A stretch of 8,446 nt of DNA from the NCBI GenBank assembly GCA_023431055.1, contig JAEYXX010000022.1, forward strand, positions 1 to 8,446, written 5' to 3'. The translations under genes were made by a program, and so were the position numbers. Every line of letters starts with the position of its first letter. The stretch's first letter is position 1. The notes under the pieces are model-generated. The model saw nothing but the letters and a program-made list of their open reading frames with translations, was not told where the DNA came from and did not search any database. This document shows, piece after piece, positions 1-6,624 of this stretch. Source of the stretch: Pseudomonadota bacterium. Lineage in GTDB: Bacteria; Pseudomonadota; Gammaproteobacteria; Pseudomonadales; Pseudomonadaceae.

Positions 1-209
1 AAGTCCGCTACCGCCGACACACCGCATGGGGTGGCGCGATCGAGAGCATCGACTGGCGCAAGCGCCAACGGCTGGTCATCGCCGCGCAACTGTTCCTGCA
101 GCGCGAATCGCGCTGGGCGAACAACCCCTGCCGTTTCGATGTGGTCGCCCTGGGCCGCGATCAGCCAGCCCGACCTCCGGACTGGATCCGCAACGCGTTC
201 GACTCCTGA
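1..209 (+). CDS. yraN: YraN family (UPF0102) nuclease-like protein, 3' end only
   Basis: The open frame begins before the window; complete codons run from base 3 to the TGA at 207-209 and give the last 68 residues. The visible part has the family's VRYRR stretch followed by AWGGAIESIDWRKRQRL and ends with a CRFDVVAL segment, which is typical of the C-terminal half of YraN proteins. The family has a predicted restriction-endonuclease-like (PD-(D/E)xK) fold and no firmly assigned role. The gene sits 29 bp upstream of the SIS-domain gene and two genes before a BON lipoprotein, the same order as yraN-diaA-yraP in E. coli. The N-terminal half and start lie outside the window. The family call is from recognised sequence; function is not inferred. 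Confidence 0.88.
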   Translation, partial: VRYRRHTAWGGAIESIDWRKRQRLVIAAQLFLQRESRWANNPCRFDVVALGRDQPARPPDWIRNAFDS

Positions 210-214
210 CATAG

Positions 215-1362
<1,148 letters not shown>

Positions 1363-1367
1363 ATAAG

Positions 1368-1391
1368 GGCCGCAGGCCTCAGGCTGCAGGC
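1368..1391 (-). repeat. Degenerate GCCTGNN heptamers, inverted relative to the array at 1444
   Basis: Read on the minus strand from 1391, the sequence is GCCTGCA, GCCTGAG, GCCTGCG and a partial GCC. These are three degenerate units of the family found as GCCTGTA on the plus strand at 1444-1495. They start 5 bp after the dolP stop and abut the terminator hairpin. Seen directly by hand alignment; any function is unknown. Confidence 0.7.
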
Positions 1392-1420
1392 AAGAACGGG
1401 CGCCATCGGCGCCCGTTCTT
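1392..1420. terminator. Shared bidirectional hairpin terminator of dolP and sspB
   Basis: A perfect 13-bp inverted repeat (AAGAACGGGCGCC / GGCGCCCGTTCTT) with a 3-nt loop lies between the convergent dolP and sspB genes. The 3' arm ends in TTCTT and is followed by ATT on the plus strand. On the minus strand the 3' arm ends in the same TTCTT, but then G. It should end dolP transcription and may also end the sspA-sspB transcript. The U-tract is short and partly inside the stem, so strength is inferred mainly from the GC-rich stem. Confidence 0.8.
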
Positions 1421-1443
1421 ATTGCCATACAGCTCTTGCTATC

Positions 1444-1495
1444 GCCTGTAGCCTGTAGCCTGTAGCCTGTAGCCTGTAGCCTGTAGCCTGTAGCC
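1444..1495 (+). repeat. Heptanucleotide tandem repeat, GCCTGTA x 7 plus partial unit
   Basis: Seven identical, uninterrupted copies of GCCTGTA run from 1444 to 1492, followed by a partial GCC (1493-1495). The array ends 3 bp before the sspB stop codon, so it lies in the 3' untranslated part of the sspB transcript (as TACAGGC) and downstream of the dolP terminator. The perfect identity suggests recent slippage and probable copy-number variation between strains. A unit length not divisible by three would shift frame if it lay in a gene, but it is non-coding here. Confidence 0.97.
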
Positions 1496-1498
1496 GCC

Positions 1499-1912
1499 CT
1501 ACTTGACCACTTTCAGGCTTGGCCGGCCGCTTGGTCGCGGCGGCTCGCTACCGGAAGGACCATCGTCATCCGGCCCCGAGTCTTCAGGGCCACCGGCGAC
1601 CGGCGGCTCCATATCGAACACCATGCCCTGACCATTCTCGCGCGCATAGATCGCCAGAATCGCCGCAGCCGGGATGTACAGGCTGTGCGCCACCCCACCG
1701 AAACGCCCTTCGAAGCTCACCGCCTGATTGTCCATGTGCAGATGACGCACGGCGCTGGGCGAAGCATTGAGCACGATCTGACCGTCACTGGCGAAGCCCG
1801 ACGGCACCTGTACTCCTGGGTACTCGGCATTGACCAGCAGGTGCGGCGTGCAGTCGTTATCGACGATCCACTCGTACAGGGCGCGAACCAGATAGGGACG
1901 ACTGGAATTCAT
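1499..1912 (-). CDS. sspB: ClpXP protease specificity-enhancing factor SspB
   Basis: A 137-residue adaptor that delivers ssrA-tagged and other substrates to the ClpXP protease. The folded substrate-binding domain covers about residues 1-101 and begins SSRPYLVRALYEWIVDN, a conserved family opening. An acidic, Pro/Gly-rich flexible linker follows (about 102-128), and the protein ends in RPSLKVVK (130-137), the short ClpX-docking tail seen in E. coli SspB as RPSLRVVK. The start at 1912 is chosen because AAGGAGG lies at 1918-1924 with ideal spacing and the homology begins there. The frame remains open further upstream, to 1975, but that stretch overlaps sspA and lacks homology. It lies 13 bp downstream of sspA and is almost certainly cotranscribed with it. 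Confidence 0.96.
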   Translation of the reverse strand: MNSSRPYLVRALYEWIVDNDCTPHLLVNAEYPGVQVPSGFASDGQIVLNASPSAVRHLHMDNQAVSFEGRFGGVAHSLYIPAAAILAIYARENGQGMVFDMEPPVAGGPEDSGPDDDGPSGSEPPRPSGRPSLKVVK

Positions 1913-1925
1913 GATTTCCTCCTTC

Positions 1926-2543
1926 TCAGCGCATCGCGCGCTCGGCAGCGGAAAGACTGGTCTGAAAGGCCTCACGGGCGAACTGACGCTCCATGTAGTC
2001 GAGCAACGGCTTGGCCGGACGCGGCAACTCGATACCCAGAACCGGCAAACGCCAGAGAATGGGCAGCAGGCAGCAATCCACCAGACTCAGCTCGTCGCTG
2101 AGAAAGAATGCCTTGTCCGCAAACAGCGGCGATACACCGGTCAGGCTCTCGCGCAGCTCCTTGCGCGCCAGTTGGCGCTCGGCCTCCTTGCTGCGCTTGT
2201 CGAGAATACGATCGACCAGCACGCACCAGTCACGCTGGATACGGTGCATCAGCAGACGACTGTTGGCGCGAGCAACCGGATAGACCGGCAGCAGCGGTGG
2301 ATGCGGGTAACGCTCGTCCAGATACTCCATCACCACGGACGATTCGTACAGCGCCAGGTCACGATCGACCAGCGTTGGCAAACTGCCGTAGGGATTGACC
2401 TCGGCAAGCTTGGGCGGACAACGGCCCTGCTCGACATCGATGATCTCGACGCTGACACCTTTCTCGGCGAGCACCAGGCGCACACGATGACAATAGTGGT
2501 CGGCGGGGTCGGAGTAGCAGGTCAACCTGTTGGTCACCGCCAT
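1926..2543 (-). CDS. sspA: Stringent starvation protein A (GST-fold RNA polymerase-associated factor)
   Basis: A 205-residue protein with an N-terminal thioredoxin-like GST fold (about residues 8-80) and a helical C-terminal domain. SspA binds RNA polymerase and affects stress, acid-tolerance and virulence gene expression; it is not an active glutathione transferase. The [12 protein letters not shown] and [15 protein letters not shown] segments are typical GST-fold motifs. PHPP (80-83) followed by [14 protein letters not shown] matches the conserved surface-pocket region of E. coli SspA (PHP at about 84-86). The start at 2543 follows a strong GAGGAGG Shine-Dalgarno at 2550-2556. An in-frame ATG at 2600 is rejected because it lacks homology and lies within a hairpin. 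sspB follows 13 bp downstream. No clear promoter was found in the 159-bp gap upstream, which contains two terminator-like hairpins. Confidence 0.96.
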   Translation of the reverse strand: MAVTNRLTCYSDPADHYCHRVRLVLAEKGVSVEIIDVEQGRCPPKLAEVNPYGSLPTLVDRDLALYESSVVMEYLDERYPHPPLLPVYPVARANSRLLMHRIQRDWCVLVDRILDKRSKEAERQLARKELRESLTGVSPLFADKAFFLSDELSLVDCCLLPILWRLPVLGIELPRPAKPLLDYMERQFAREAFQTSLSAAERAMR

Positions 2544-2582
2544 GGCGATCCTCCTCGCTTTTTTTGATTTTCCAGAAACACG

Positions 2583-2604
2583 AAAAAATTGCCGGAGCAA
2601 TTTT
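2583..2604 (-). terminator. Second terminator-like hairpin upstream of sspA
   Basis: On the minus strand AAAATTGC-TCCG-GCAATTTT forms an 8-bp stem with a 4-nt loop, and the 3' side runs into TTTTTT. It lies about 50 bp beyond the main petC terminator and about 40 bp before the sspA start codon. It could be a back-up terminator or an attenuator in the sspA leader. The stem is AT-rich, so it is weaker than the one at 2653-2681. Confidence 0.5.
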
Positions 2605-2652
2605 CGTCACAGACACGACAACCGAAGGTAGCCGCCAGAATTGGCAGGGTAG

Positions 2653-2681
2653 AAAAACCTGCGCGCCCCTCAGGGCGCGCA
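2653..2681 (-). terminator. Rho-independent terminator of petABC
   Basis: On the minus strand, TGCGCGCCC-TGAG-GGGCGCGCA forms a perfect 9-bp GC-rich stem with a 4-nt loop, followed by GG and a run of five T (plus-strand AAAAA at 2653-2657). It lies 21 bp after the cytochrome c1 stop codon and should end transcription of the bc1 operon. Confidence 0.88.
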
Positions 2682-2702
2682 AGTCTGCTACGACTGAACG
2701 AC

Positions 2703-3482
2703 TTAGTGAACGTCCTTCCAGTACTCACGCTTGAGCAGGTAGGCGAACACGAAGAAGAACGCCAGGTACAGCAGCACGTAGGTGCCGATGCGCTGGGACT
2801 TCAGCTTGACCGGGTTGGCCGAATAGGCCAGGAAGGTCACCAGGTTCTTGATCTTCTCGTCGAACTCGGCCTCGCTCAGCTTGCCGGTGTTCGGCTCGAT
2901 GGTGAGCTGATCGCAGGCTTCGTGAGTGATCGGCGCACCGGTCAGCGGGTCGAACTGCTTCTTGCCGTCGGTGACGACCTGAACCTGCTTGCAACCGATG
3001 ACCTGATTGCCCTGCAGGCCAACCAGCACGTTGGGCATACCGACGTTCGGGAACACCTTGTTGTTGGCACCCAGCGGACGCGCAGGATCAGCGTAGAAGG
3101 TGCGCAGGTAGGTGTACAACCAGTCGTTGCCGCGCACACGAGCGACCAGGGTCAGATCGGGCGGCGCCGCACCGAACCAGGCCTTGGCATCGTCCGGCTT
3201 CATGCCGATCTTCATGTGGTCGCCGATCTTGGCGTCATTGAACACCAGGTTGTCCAGCATGATTTCGTGCGGGATGCCGAGGTCATCGGCAACGCGCTCG
3301 TAACGCTGGTACTGGGCCGAGTGGCAGCCCATGCAGTAGTTGGCGAACGTACGTGCGCCGTCCTGCATGGCAGCCTTGTCGGTCAGGTCGATGTCGACCT
3401 TGTCCAGCGGATAGTTGCTGGCAGCCCCCATGGCCAGAGCCGGCAGCGCAGCGAAAACAAATGCAGCAAAGAGCTTTTTCAT
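2703..3482 (-). CDS. petC: Cytochrome c1, haem-bearing subunit of the bc1 complex
   Basis: A 259-residue subunit that passes electrons from the Rieske cluster to soluble or membrane-bound c-type cytochromes on the periplasmic side. A Sec signal peptide covers about residues 1-20. The haem-binding motif is CMGCH (C50, C53, H54). The sixth ligand is probably M149 in VFPNVGMPNVL. One membrane anchor lies near the C-terminus (about 232-250), followed by a short basic cytoplasmic tail. Two further cysteines, C164 and C190, could form a periplasmic disulfide (inference). The ATG at 3480-3482 shares its A with the cytochrome b TGA (TGATG), which supports translational coupling; AAAGGG about 10 nt upstream serves as ribosome binding site. 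An upstream in-frame start at 3680 is rejected because it would run through cytochrome b. The gene is separate, not the b-c1 fusion (fbcH type) of some bacteria. Confidence 0.97.
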   Translation of the reverse strand: MKKLFAAFVFAALPALAMGAASNYPLDKVDIDLTDKAAMQDGARTFANYCMGCHSAQYQRYERVADDLGIPHEIMLDNLVFNDAKIGDHMKIGMKPDDAKAWFGAAPPDLTLVARVRGNDWLYTYLRTFYADPARPLGANNKVFPNVGMPNVLVGLQGNQVIGCKQVQVVTDGKKQFDPLTGAPITHEACDQLTIEPNTGKLSEAEFDEKIKNLVTFLAYSANPVKLKSQRIGTYVLLYLAFFFVFAYLLKREYWKDVH

Positions 3483-4693
3483 CAGCCAGTCACCCTTTCC
3501 GGAACCGGTTTGGTCTTCTCCATCCTGGTGTAGAACGGCATCAGGATGAAGTACGCGAAGTACAGGAAGGTGCACACCTGCGACAGCAGGGTACGACCCG
3601 GGGTCGGCGCCAGCACACCCAGCACGCCCAGGATGACGAAGGAGATGCAGAACACCACCAGCCAGATCTTGCTCAGCCAACCCTTGTAGCGCATCGACTT
3701 GACCGGGCTACGGTCGAGCCAGGGCAGCACAAACAGCACGGCGATGGCAGCACCCATGGCGATGACGCCCAGCAGCTTGTCCGGTACCGCACGCAGGATC
3801 GCGTAGAACGGGGTGAAGTACCAAACCGGTGCGATGTGTTCAGGGGTCTTGAACGGGTTGGCCGCTTCGAAGTTCGGCTTCTCGAGGAAGTAGCCGCCCA
3901 TTTCCGGGGAGAAGAACACCACGAAGCAGAACACGAACAGGAACACCACTACGCCGACGATATCCTTCACGGTGTAGTACGGGTGGAACGCGATGCCGTC
4001 CAGCGGCACACCGTTTTCGTCCTTCAGCTTCTTGATATCGACGCCGTCCGGGTTGTTCGAGCCGACTTCGTGCAGCGCCAGGATGTGCAGCACGACCAGG
4101 CCAAGCAGAACGATCGGCAGTGCGATCACGTGCAGGGCGAAGAAGCGGTTCAGGGTGATGCCGGAGATCAGGTAGTCACCACGGATCCACTGGGTCAGGT
4201 CGTCACCGATGACCGGGATGGCACCGAACAACGAGATAATCACCTGGGCGCCCCAGTAGGACATCTGGCCCCACGGCAGCAGGTAGCCCATGAAGGCTTC
4301 GGCCATCAACACCAGGTAGATCAGCATGCCGAAGATCCACACCAGCTCGCGCGGCTTCTGGTAGGAGCCGTAGAGCAGACCGCGGAACATGTGCAGATAG
4401 ACCACCACGAAGAACGCCGAGGCGCCGGTGGAGTGCAGGTAGCGCAGGATCCAGCCGTACTCGACATCACGCATGATGTATTCGACGGAGGCGAAAGCAC
4501 CTTCAGCCGAAGGTTCGAAGCTCATGGTCAGCCAGATACCGGTAACGATCTGGTTGACCAGCACCAGCAGTGCCAGGGAGCCGAAGAAGTAGAAGAAGTT
4601 GAAGTTCTTCGGGGCGTAGTACTTGGAGAGATGGTCTTCCCACATCTTGGTGGCGGGGAAGCGCGCATCCACCCATTCCATGAATTTGCTCAT
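3482..4693 (-). CDS. petB: Cytochrome b subunit of the bc1 complex
   Basis: A 403-residue integral membrane protein holding haems bL and bH and both quinone sites. Eight membrane helices fit, at about residues 33-56, 82-104, 115-138, 182-207, 243-262, 302-325, 340-362 and 369-388. The haem-ligand histidines are H87 and H101 in helix B, and H188 and H203 in helix D. The helix B pair is 14 residues apart; the helix D pair is 15 apart, one more than in mitochondrial cytochrome b. The Qo-site motif, normally PEWY, reads PVWY (289-292), so the usual glutamate is absent. The start at 4693 shares one base with the Rieske stop (TGATG), and its AGGAGA ribosome binding site is encoded by the last Rieske codons. 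It is full-length, not split into b6 and subunit IV. Confidence 0.98.
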   Translation of the reverse strand: MSKFMEWVDARFPATKMWEDHLSKYYAPKNFNFFYFFGSLALLVLVNQIVTGIWLTMSFEPSAEGAFASVEYIMRDVEYGWILRYLHSTGASAFFVVVYLHMFRGLLYGSYQKPRELVWIFGMLIYLVLMAEAFMGYLLPWGQMSYWGAQVIISLFGAIPVIGDDLTQWIRGDYLISGITLNRFFALHVIALPIVLLGLVVLHILALHEVGSNNPDGVDIKKLKDENGVPLDGIAFHPYYTVKDIVGVVVFLFVFCFVVFFSPEMGGYFLEKPNFEAANPFKTPEHIAPVWYFTPFYAILRAVPDKLLGVIAMGAAIAVLFVLPWLDRSPVKSMRYKGWLSKIWLVVFCISFVILGVLGVLAPTPGRTLLSQVCTFLYFAYFILMPFYTRMEKTKPVPERVTG

Positions 4694-5286
4694 CAGGCGT
4701 TCTCCTGGTCCACACCGATGATGATCACATCATCCGTCTCGTAGGTGTGCGGCGGCACTGGCAGGTTCAGCGGTGCAGGCTGAGCCTTGTACACACGACC
4801 GGCGAGGTCGTAGCGCGAACCGTGGCAGGGGCAGAAATAACCGCCAACCCAATCCGGCCCGAGATCAGCCGGGGCCACTTCCGGGCGGAAAGACGGCGCA
4901 CAGCCCAGGTGGGTGCACAGACCGACAAGAACCAGCAGCTCGGGCTTGATCGAGCGATTCTTCTTGTCGACGTACTCTGGCTGCACCGATTCGGCAGACT
5001 CCGGGTCAGCCACGCTGCCCTCGATCTTGGTCAGATTGGCCAGAATCTCCTCGGTACGGCGCACGATGAACACTGGCTGACCGCGCCACTCAGCAACCAT
5101 CTGCTGACCTGCCTCGATCTTGCTGACGTTCACCTTCACCGGTGCACCGGCCGCCTTGGCCTTGGCACTGGGGAACCATGACCCCACAAACGGAGTCGCA
5201 GCACCTACCGCCCCTGCTGCACCCACCACGGAGGTGGCTGCAACCAGGAAGCGACGCCGGCCTGCATTTACGCCGTCATTGCTCAT
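4693..5286 (-). CDS. petA: Rieske [2Fe-2S] iron-sulfur subunit of the bc1 complex
   Basis: A 197-residue subunit that takes the first electron from quinol at the Qo site and passes it to cytochrome c1. The N-terminus carries a twin-arginine signal-anchor (RRRFL at residues 10-14, then a small-residue hydrophobic helix to about 36), expected to be exported folded by Tat and kept as a membrane anchor. The cluster boxes are CTHLGC (124-129) and CPCHGS (152-157): ligands C124, H126, C152 and H155, with the C129-C154 disulfide of the family. S157 and Y159 are the residues that raise the cluster potential in high-potential Rieske proteins. A GGGAGA ribosome binding site lies about 8-9 nt upstream of ATG 5286. 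This is the first gene of the petA-petB-petC operon, with a promoter at 5368-5396. Confidence 0.98.
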   Translation of the reverse strand: MSNDGVNAGRRRFLVAATSVVGAAGAVGAATPFVGSWFPSAKAKAAGAPVKVNVSKIEAGQQMVAEWRGQPVFIVRRTEEILANLTKIEGSVADPESAESVQPEYVDKKNRSIKPELLVLVGLCTHLGCAPSFRPEVAPADLGPDWVGGYFCPCHGSRYDLAGRVYKAQPAPLNLPVPPHTYETDDVIIIGVDQENA

Positions 5287-5310
5287 TCAGTCGTCTCCCA
5301 TCAGCTTTGT

Positions 5311-5327
5311 GGCCTGTTGTTCAGGCC
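5311..5327 (-). promoter_or_regulatory. Small hairpin in the petA leader
   Basis: A perfect 6-bp inverted repeat (GGCCTG / CAGGCC) with a 5-nt loop lies 24 bp upstream of the petA start, between the predicted transcription start and the ribosome binding site. It does not cover the Shine-Dalgarno sequence. It may stabilise the mRNA or be incidental. Confidence 0.35.
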
Positions 5328-5367
5328 TCTACTAAGTAAAAATCGGGCCGCGCAAAAAATTCGCCAA

Positions 5368-5396
5368 ATGGTAAAGAAAAGCCCCTTTTCTGACAA
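5368..5396 (-). promoter_or_regulatory. Predicted sigma70-type promoter of petABC
   Basis: On the minus strand TTGTCA (-35, 5 of 6 consensus bases, plus coordinates 5391-5396) is separated by exactly 17 bp from TACCAT (-10, 4 of 6, 5368-5373). Transcription would start near 5361, giving a leader of about 75 nt. The spacer holds the inverted repeat GAAAAG-GGG-CTTTTC (5376-5390), and a perfect 10-bp palindrome GGTAATTACC (5397-5406) abuts the -35; either could be an operator. Predicted by eye only. Confidence 0.55.
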
Positions 5397-5486
5397 GGTA
5401 ATTACCCCTGAAGGGATCGGCGAAAGCCTTGACGCGTGCGGCCTGCGCGTCTGCGGCACGTTGTCGCAGCACTTTGCCACGCCCAT

Positions 5487-5519
5487 AAAAAACGCCCAGC
5501 TCCGTAAGGAAACTGGGCG
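5487..5519 (-). terminator. Rho-independent terminator of rplM-rpsI
   Basis: On the minus strand CGCCCAG pairs with CTGGGCG (5513-5519 with 5493-5499). A smaller TCC/GGA stem lies inside the 13-nt intervening stretch, and the hairpin is followed by TTTTTT (plus-strand A-run 5487-5492). It begins 21 bp after the rpsI stop and separates the ribosomal-protein operon from the petABC promoter. Confidence 0.9.
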
Positions 5520-5540
5520 CTTTTGGAAGCGTAGTCGCGA

Positions 5541-5933
5541 TTAACGCTTCGAGTACTGCGGACGCTTACGCGCTTTACGCAGACCGACCTTCTTACGCTC
5601 GACTTCACGGGCGTCACGAGTGACGTAGCCGGCCTTACGCAGCGGGCTGCGCAGGGTCTCGTCGTACTCGATCAGAGCGCGGGTGATGCCATGACGGATG
5701 GCACCAGCTTGACCACTGACACCACCACCAGCAACGGTGACGAAGATGTCGAACTTCTCGACGGTCTCGGTCAGCTCCAGCGGCTGACGCACGACCATGC
5801 GAGCGGTCTCACGGCCGAAGAAGGTATCCAGGCTGCGATTGTTGATCGAGATGTTGCCAGTGCCCGGACGCAGGAATACGCGCGCGGTTGCGGTCTTGCG
5901 ACGGCCAGTGCCGTAGTTTTGAGTCGCCGACAT
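5541..5933 (-). CDS. rpsI: 30S ribosomal protein S9
   Basis: A 130-residue protein, the standard bacterial S9 length. The opening [21 protein letters not shown] and the C-terminal SKR are hallmarks of S9; the basic tail reaches toward the ribosomal P site and contacts tRNA. The ATG at 5933 lies 14 bp after the rplM stop, with a modest GGAA sequence about 9 nt upstream, so translation is probably aided by coupling to rplM. It is the second gene of the conserved rplM-rpsI operon and is followed by a strong terminator. Confidence 0.99.
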   Translation of the reverse strand: MSATQNYGTGRRKTATARVFLRPGTGNISINNRSLDTFFGRETARMVVRQPLELTETVEKFDIFVTVAGGGVSGQAGAIRHGITRALIEYDETLRSPLRKAGYVTRDAREVERKKVGLRKARKRPQYSKR

Positions 5934-5947
5934 AATGAACTATTCCG

Positions 5948-6376
5948 TTAAATCTTCAGTTCTTGGGGCTGCTGAGCGGTGTGCGGGTGAGCGGCACCCT
6001 TGTACACCTTCAGCTTACGGTACATGTCGCGACCCAGCGGGTTCTTCGGCAGCATGCCTTTGACCGCGGTCTCGATCACGCGCTCAGGAGCACGAGCGAT
6101 CAGCTTCTCGAAGTTGATCTCTTTGATGCCGCCCGGAAAACCGGAGTGGGAGTAGTACTTCTTGTCGCTGGCTTTGGCACCAGTTACACGCACCTGCTCG
6201 GCATTGATCACGACAATGTAGTCGCCGGTATCAACGTGCGGGGTGTACTCAGGCTTGTGCTTGCCACGCAGACGGCTCGCGATTTCGGTGGCCAGACGAC
6301 CCAGGGTCTGACCAGCAGCATCAACGACGAACCAATCGCGTTTTACTGTTTCCGGTTTAGCAGTAAAAGTTTTCAT
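5948..6376 (-). CDS. rplM: 50S ribosomal protein L13
   Basis: A 142-residue protein, the standard bacterial length. Recognisable L13 segments include [23 protein letters not shown] near the N-terminus, [22 protein letters not shown] in the middle, and [22 protein letters not shown] in the C-terminal half. L13 is an early-assembling large-subunit protein. The start at 6376 is preceded by TGAGG about 11 nt upstream. In E. coli the rplM-rpsI operon is repressed by L13 itself through the leader; the predicted leader here is only about 37 nt and I do not see a convincing equivalent structure. A promoter fits at 6420-6448. Confidence 0.99.
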   Translation of the reverse strand: MKTFTAKPETVKRDWFVVDAAGQTLGRLATEIASRLRGKHKPEYTPHVDTGDYIVVINAEQVRVTGAKASDKKYYSHSGFPGGIKEINFEKLIARAPERVIETAVKGMLPKNPLGRDMYRKLKVYKGAAHPHTAQQPQELKI

Positions 6377-6419
6377 TCTTTATAGCCTCAGGGGCCGCCC
6401 AGCAAAAAATAGACGGCGG

Positions 6420-6448
6420 ATCTTACTGGATAGTGCGTACTTTGACAA
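6420..6448 (-). promoter_or_regulatory. Predicted sigma70-type promoter of rplM-rpsI
   Basis: On the minus strand TTGTCA (-35, plus coordinates 6443-6448) and TAAGAT (-10, 6420-6425) are separated by 17 bp; transcription would start near 6413. The -35 lies inside a perfect inverted repeat CTTTGAC-AA-GTCAAAG (6440-6455), and a 10-bp palindrome CCGTATACGG (6460-6469) lies just upstream. The symmetry also creates a perfect TTGACA on the plus strand at 6442-6447. Predicted by eye only. Confidence 0.55.
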
Positions 6449-6624
6449 GTCAAAGGCAGCCGTATACGGACGCTATCGGGGGCTCGGGTCAGCGCGTCCA
6501 CAATACGGCAAGATTCTTCGGCAGGCGGCGCATCACTTCCACCGCAGAAAGAGGTGCCGGATTATCCTGATTGCGAAAAAAAATTCAACCTGCTTGTATG
6601 ACTCTTTTAGCCAAGGAGTACCTC

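Noticed and set aside
1444..1495. The heptamer array as a CRISPR
   Set aside because: The unit is 7 bp with no spacers; it is a simple tandem repeat.
1911..2567. A plus-strand open frame of 218 codons antisense to sspA
   Set aside because: Shadow of the sspA codon pattern; no recognisable domain and no translation signal.
2589..3533. A plus-strand open frame of 314 codons antisense to cytochrome c1
   Set aside because: Same antisense artefact; it starts within the sspA leader hairpin and runs against a clear c-type cytochrome gene.
2703..3680. A cytochrome c1 start 198 bases further upstream (3680)
   Set aside because: This would place 66 residues in another frame of cytochrome b ahead of a clear signal peptide; the 3482 start has the TGATG coupling and a Sec signal.
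3353..4744. A plus-strand open frame of 463 codons antisense to cytochrome b and the end of the Rieske gene
   Set aside because: Although longer than cytochrome b itself, it resembles no protein I know, is rich in His, Gln, Val and Arg as expected from antisense reading of GC-rich codons, and lacks a ribosome binding site. The minus-strand cytochrome b is unmistakable.
5361..5400. An Anr/Fnr box upstream of petA
   Set aside because: I looked for TTGAT-N4-ATCAA because bc1 genes may respond to oxygen, but no acceptable match is present.
6571..6600. A promoter for tas (TTGCGA and TGTATG, 18-bp spacer)
   Set aside because: Both hexamers match consensus poorly, so I mention it under tas but do not call it a feature.
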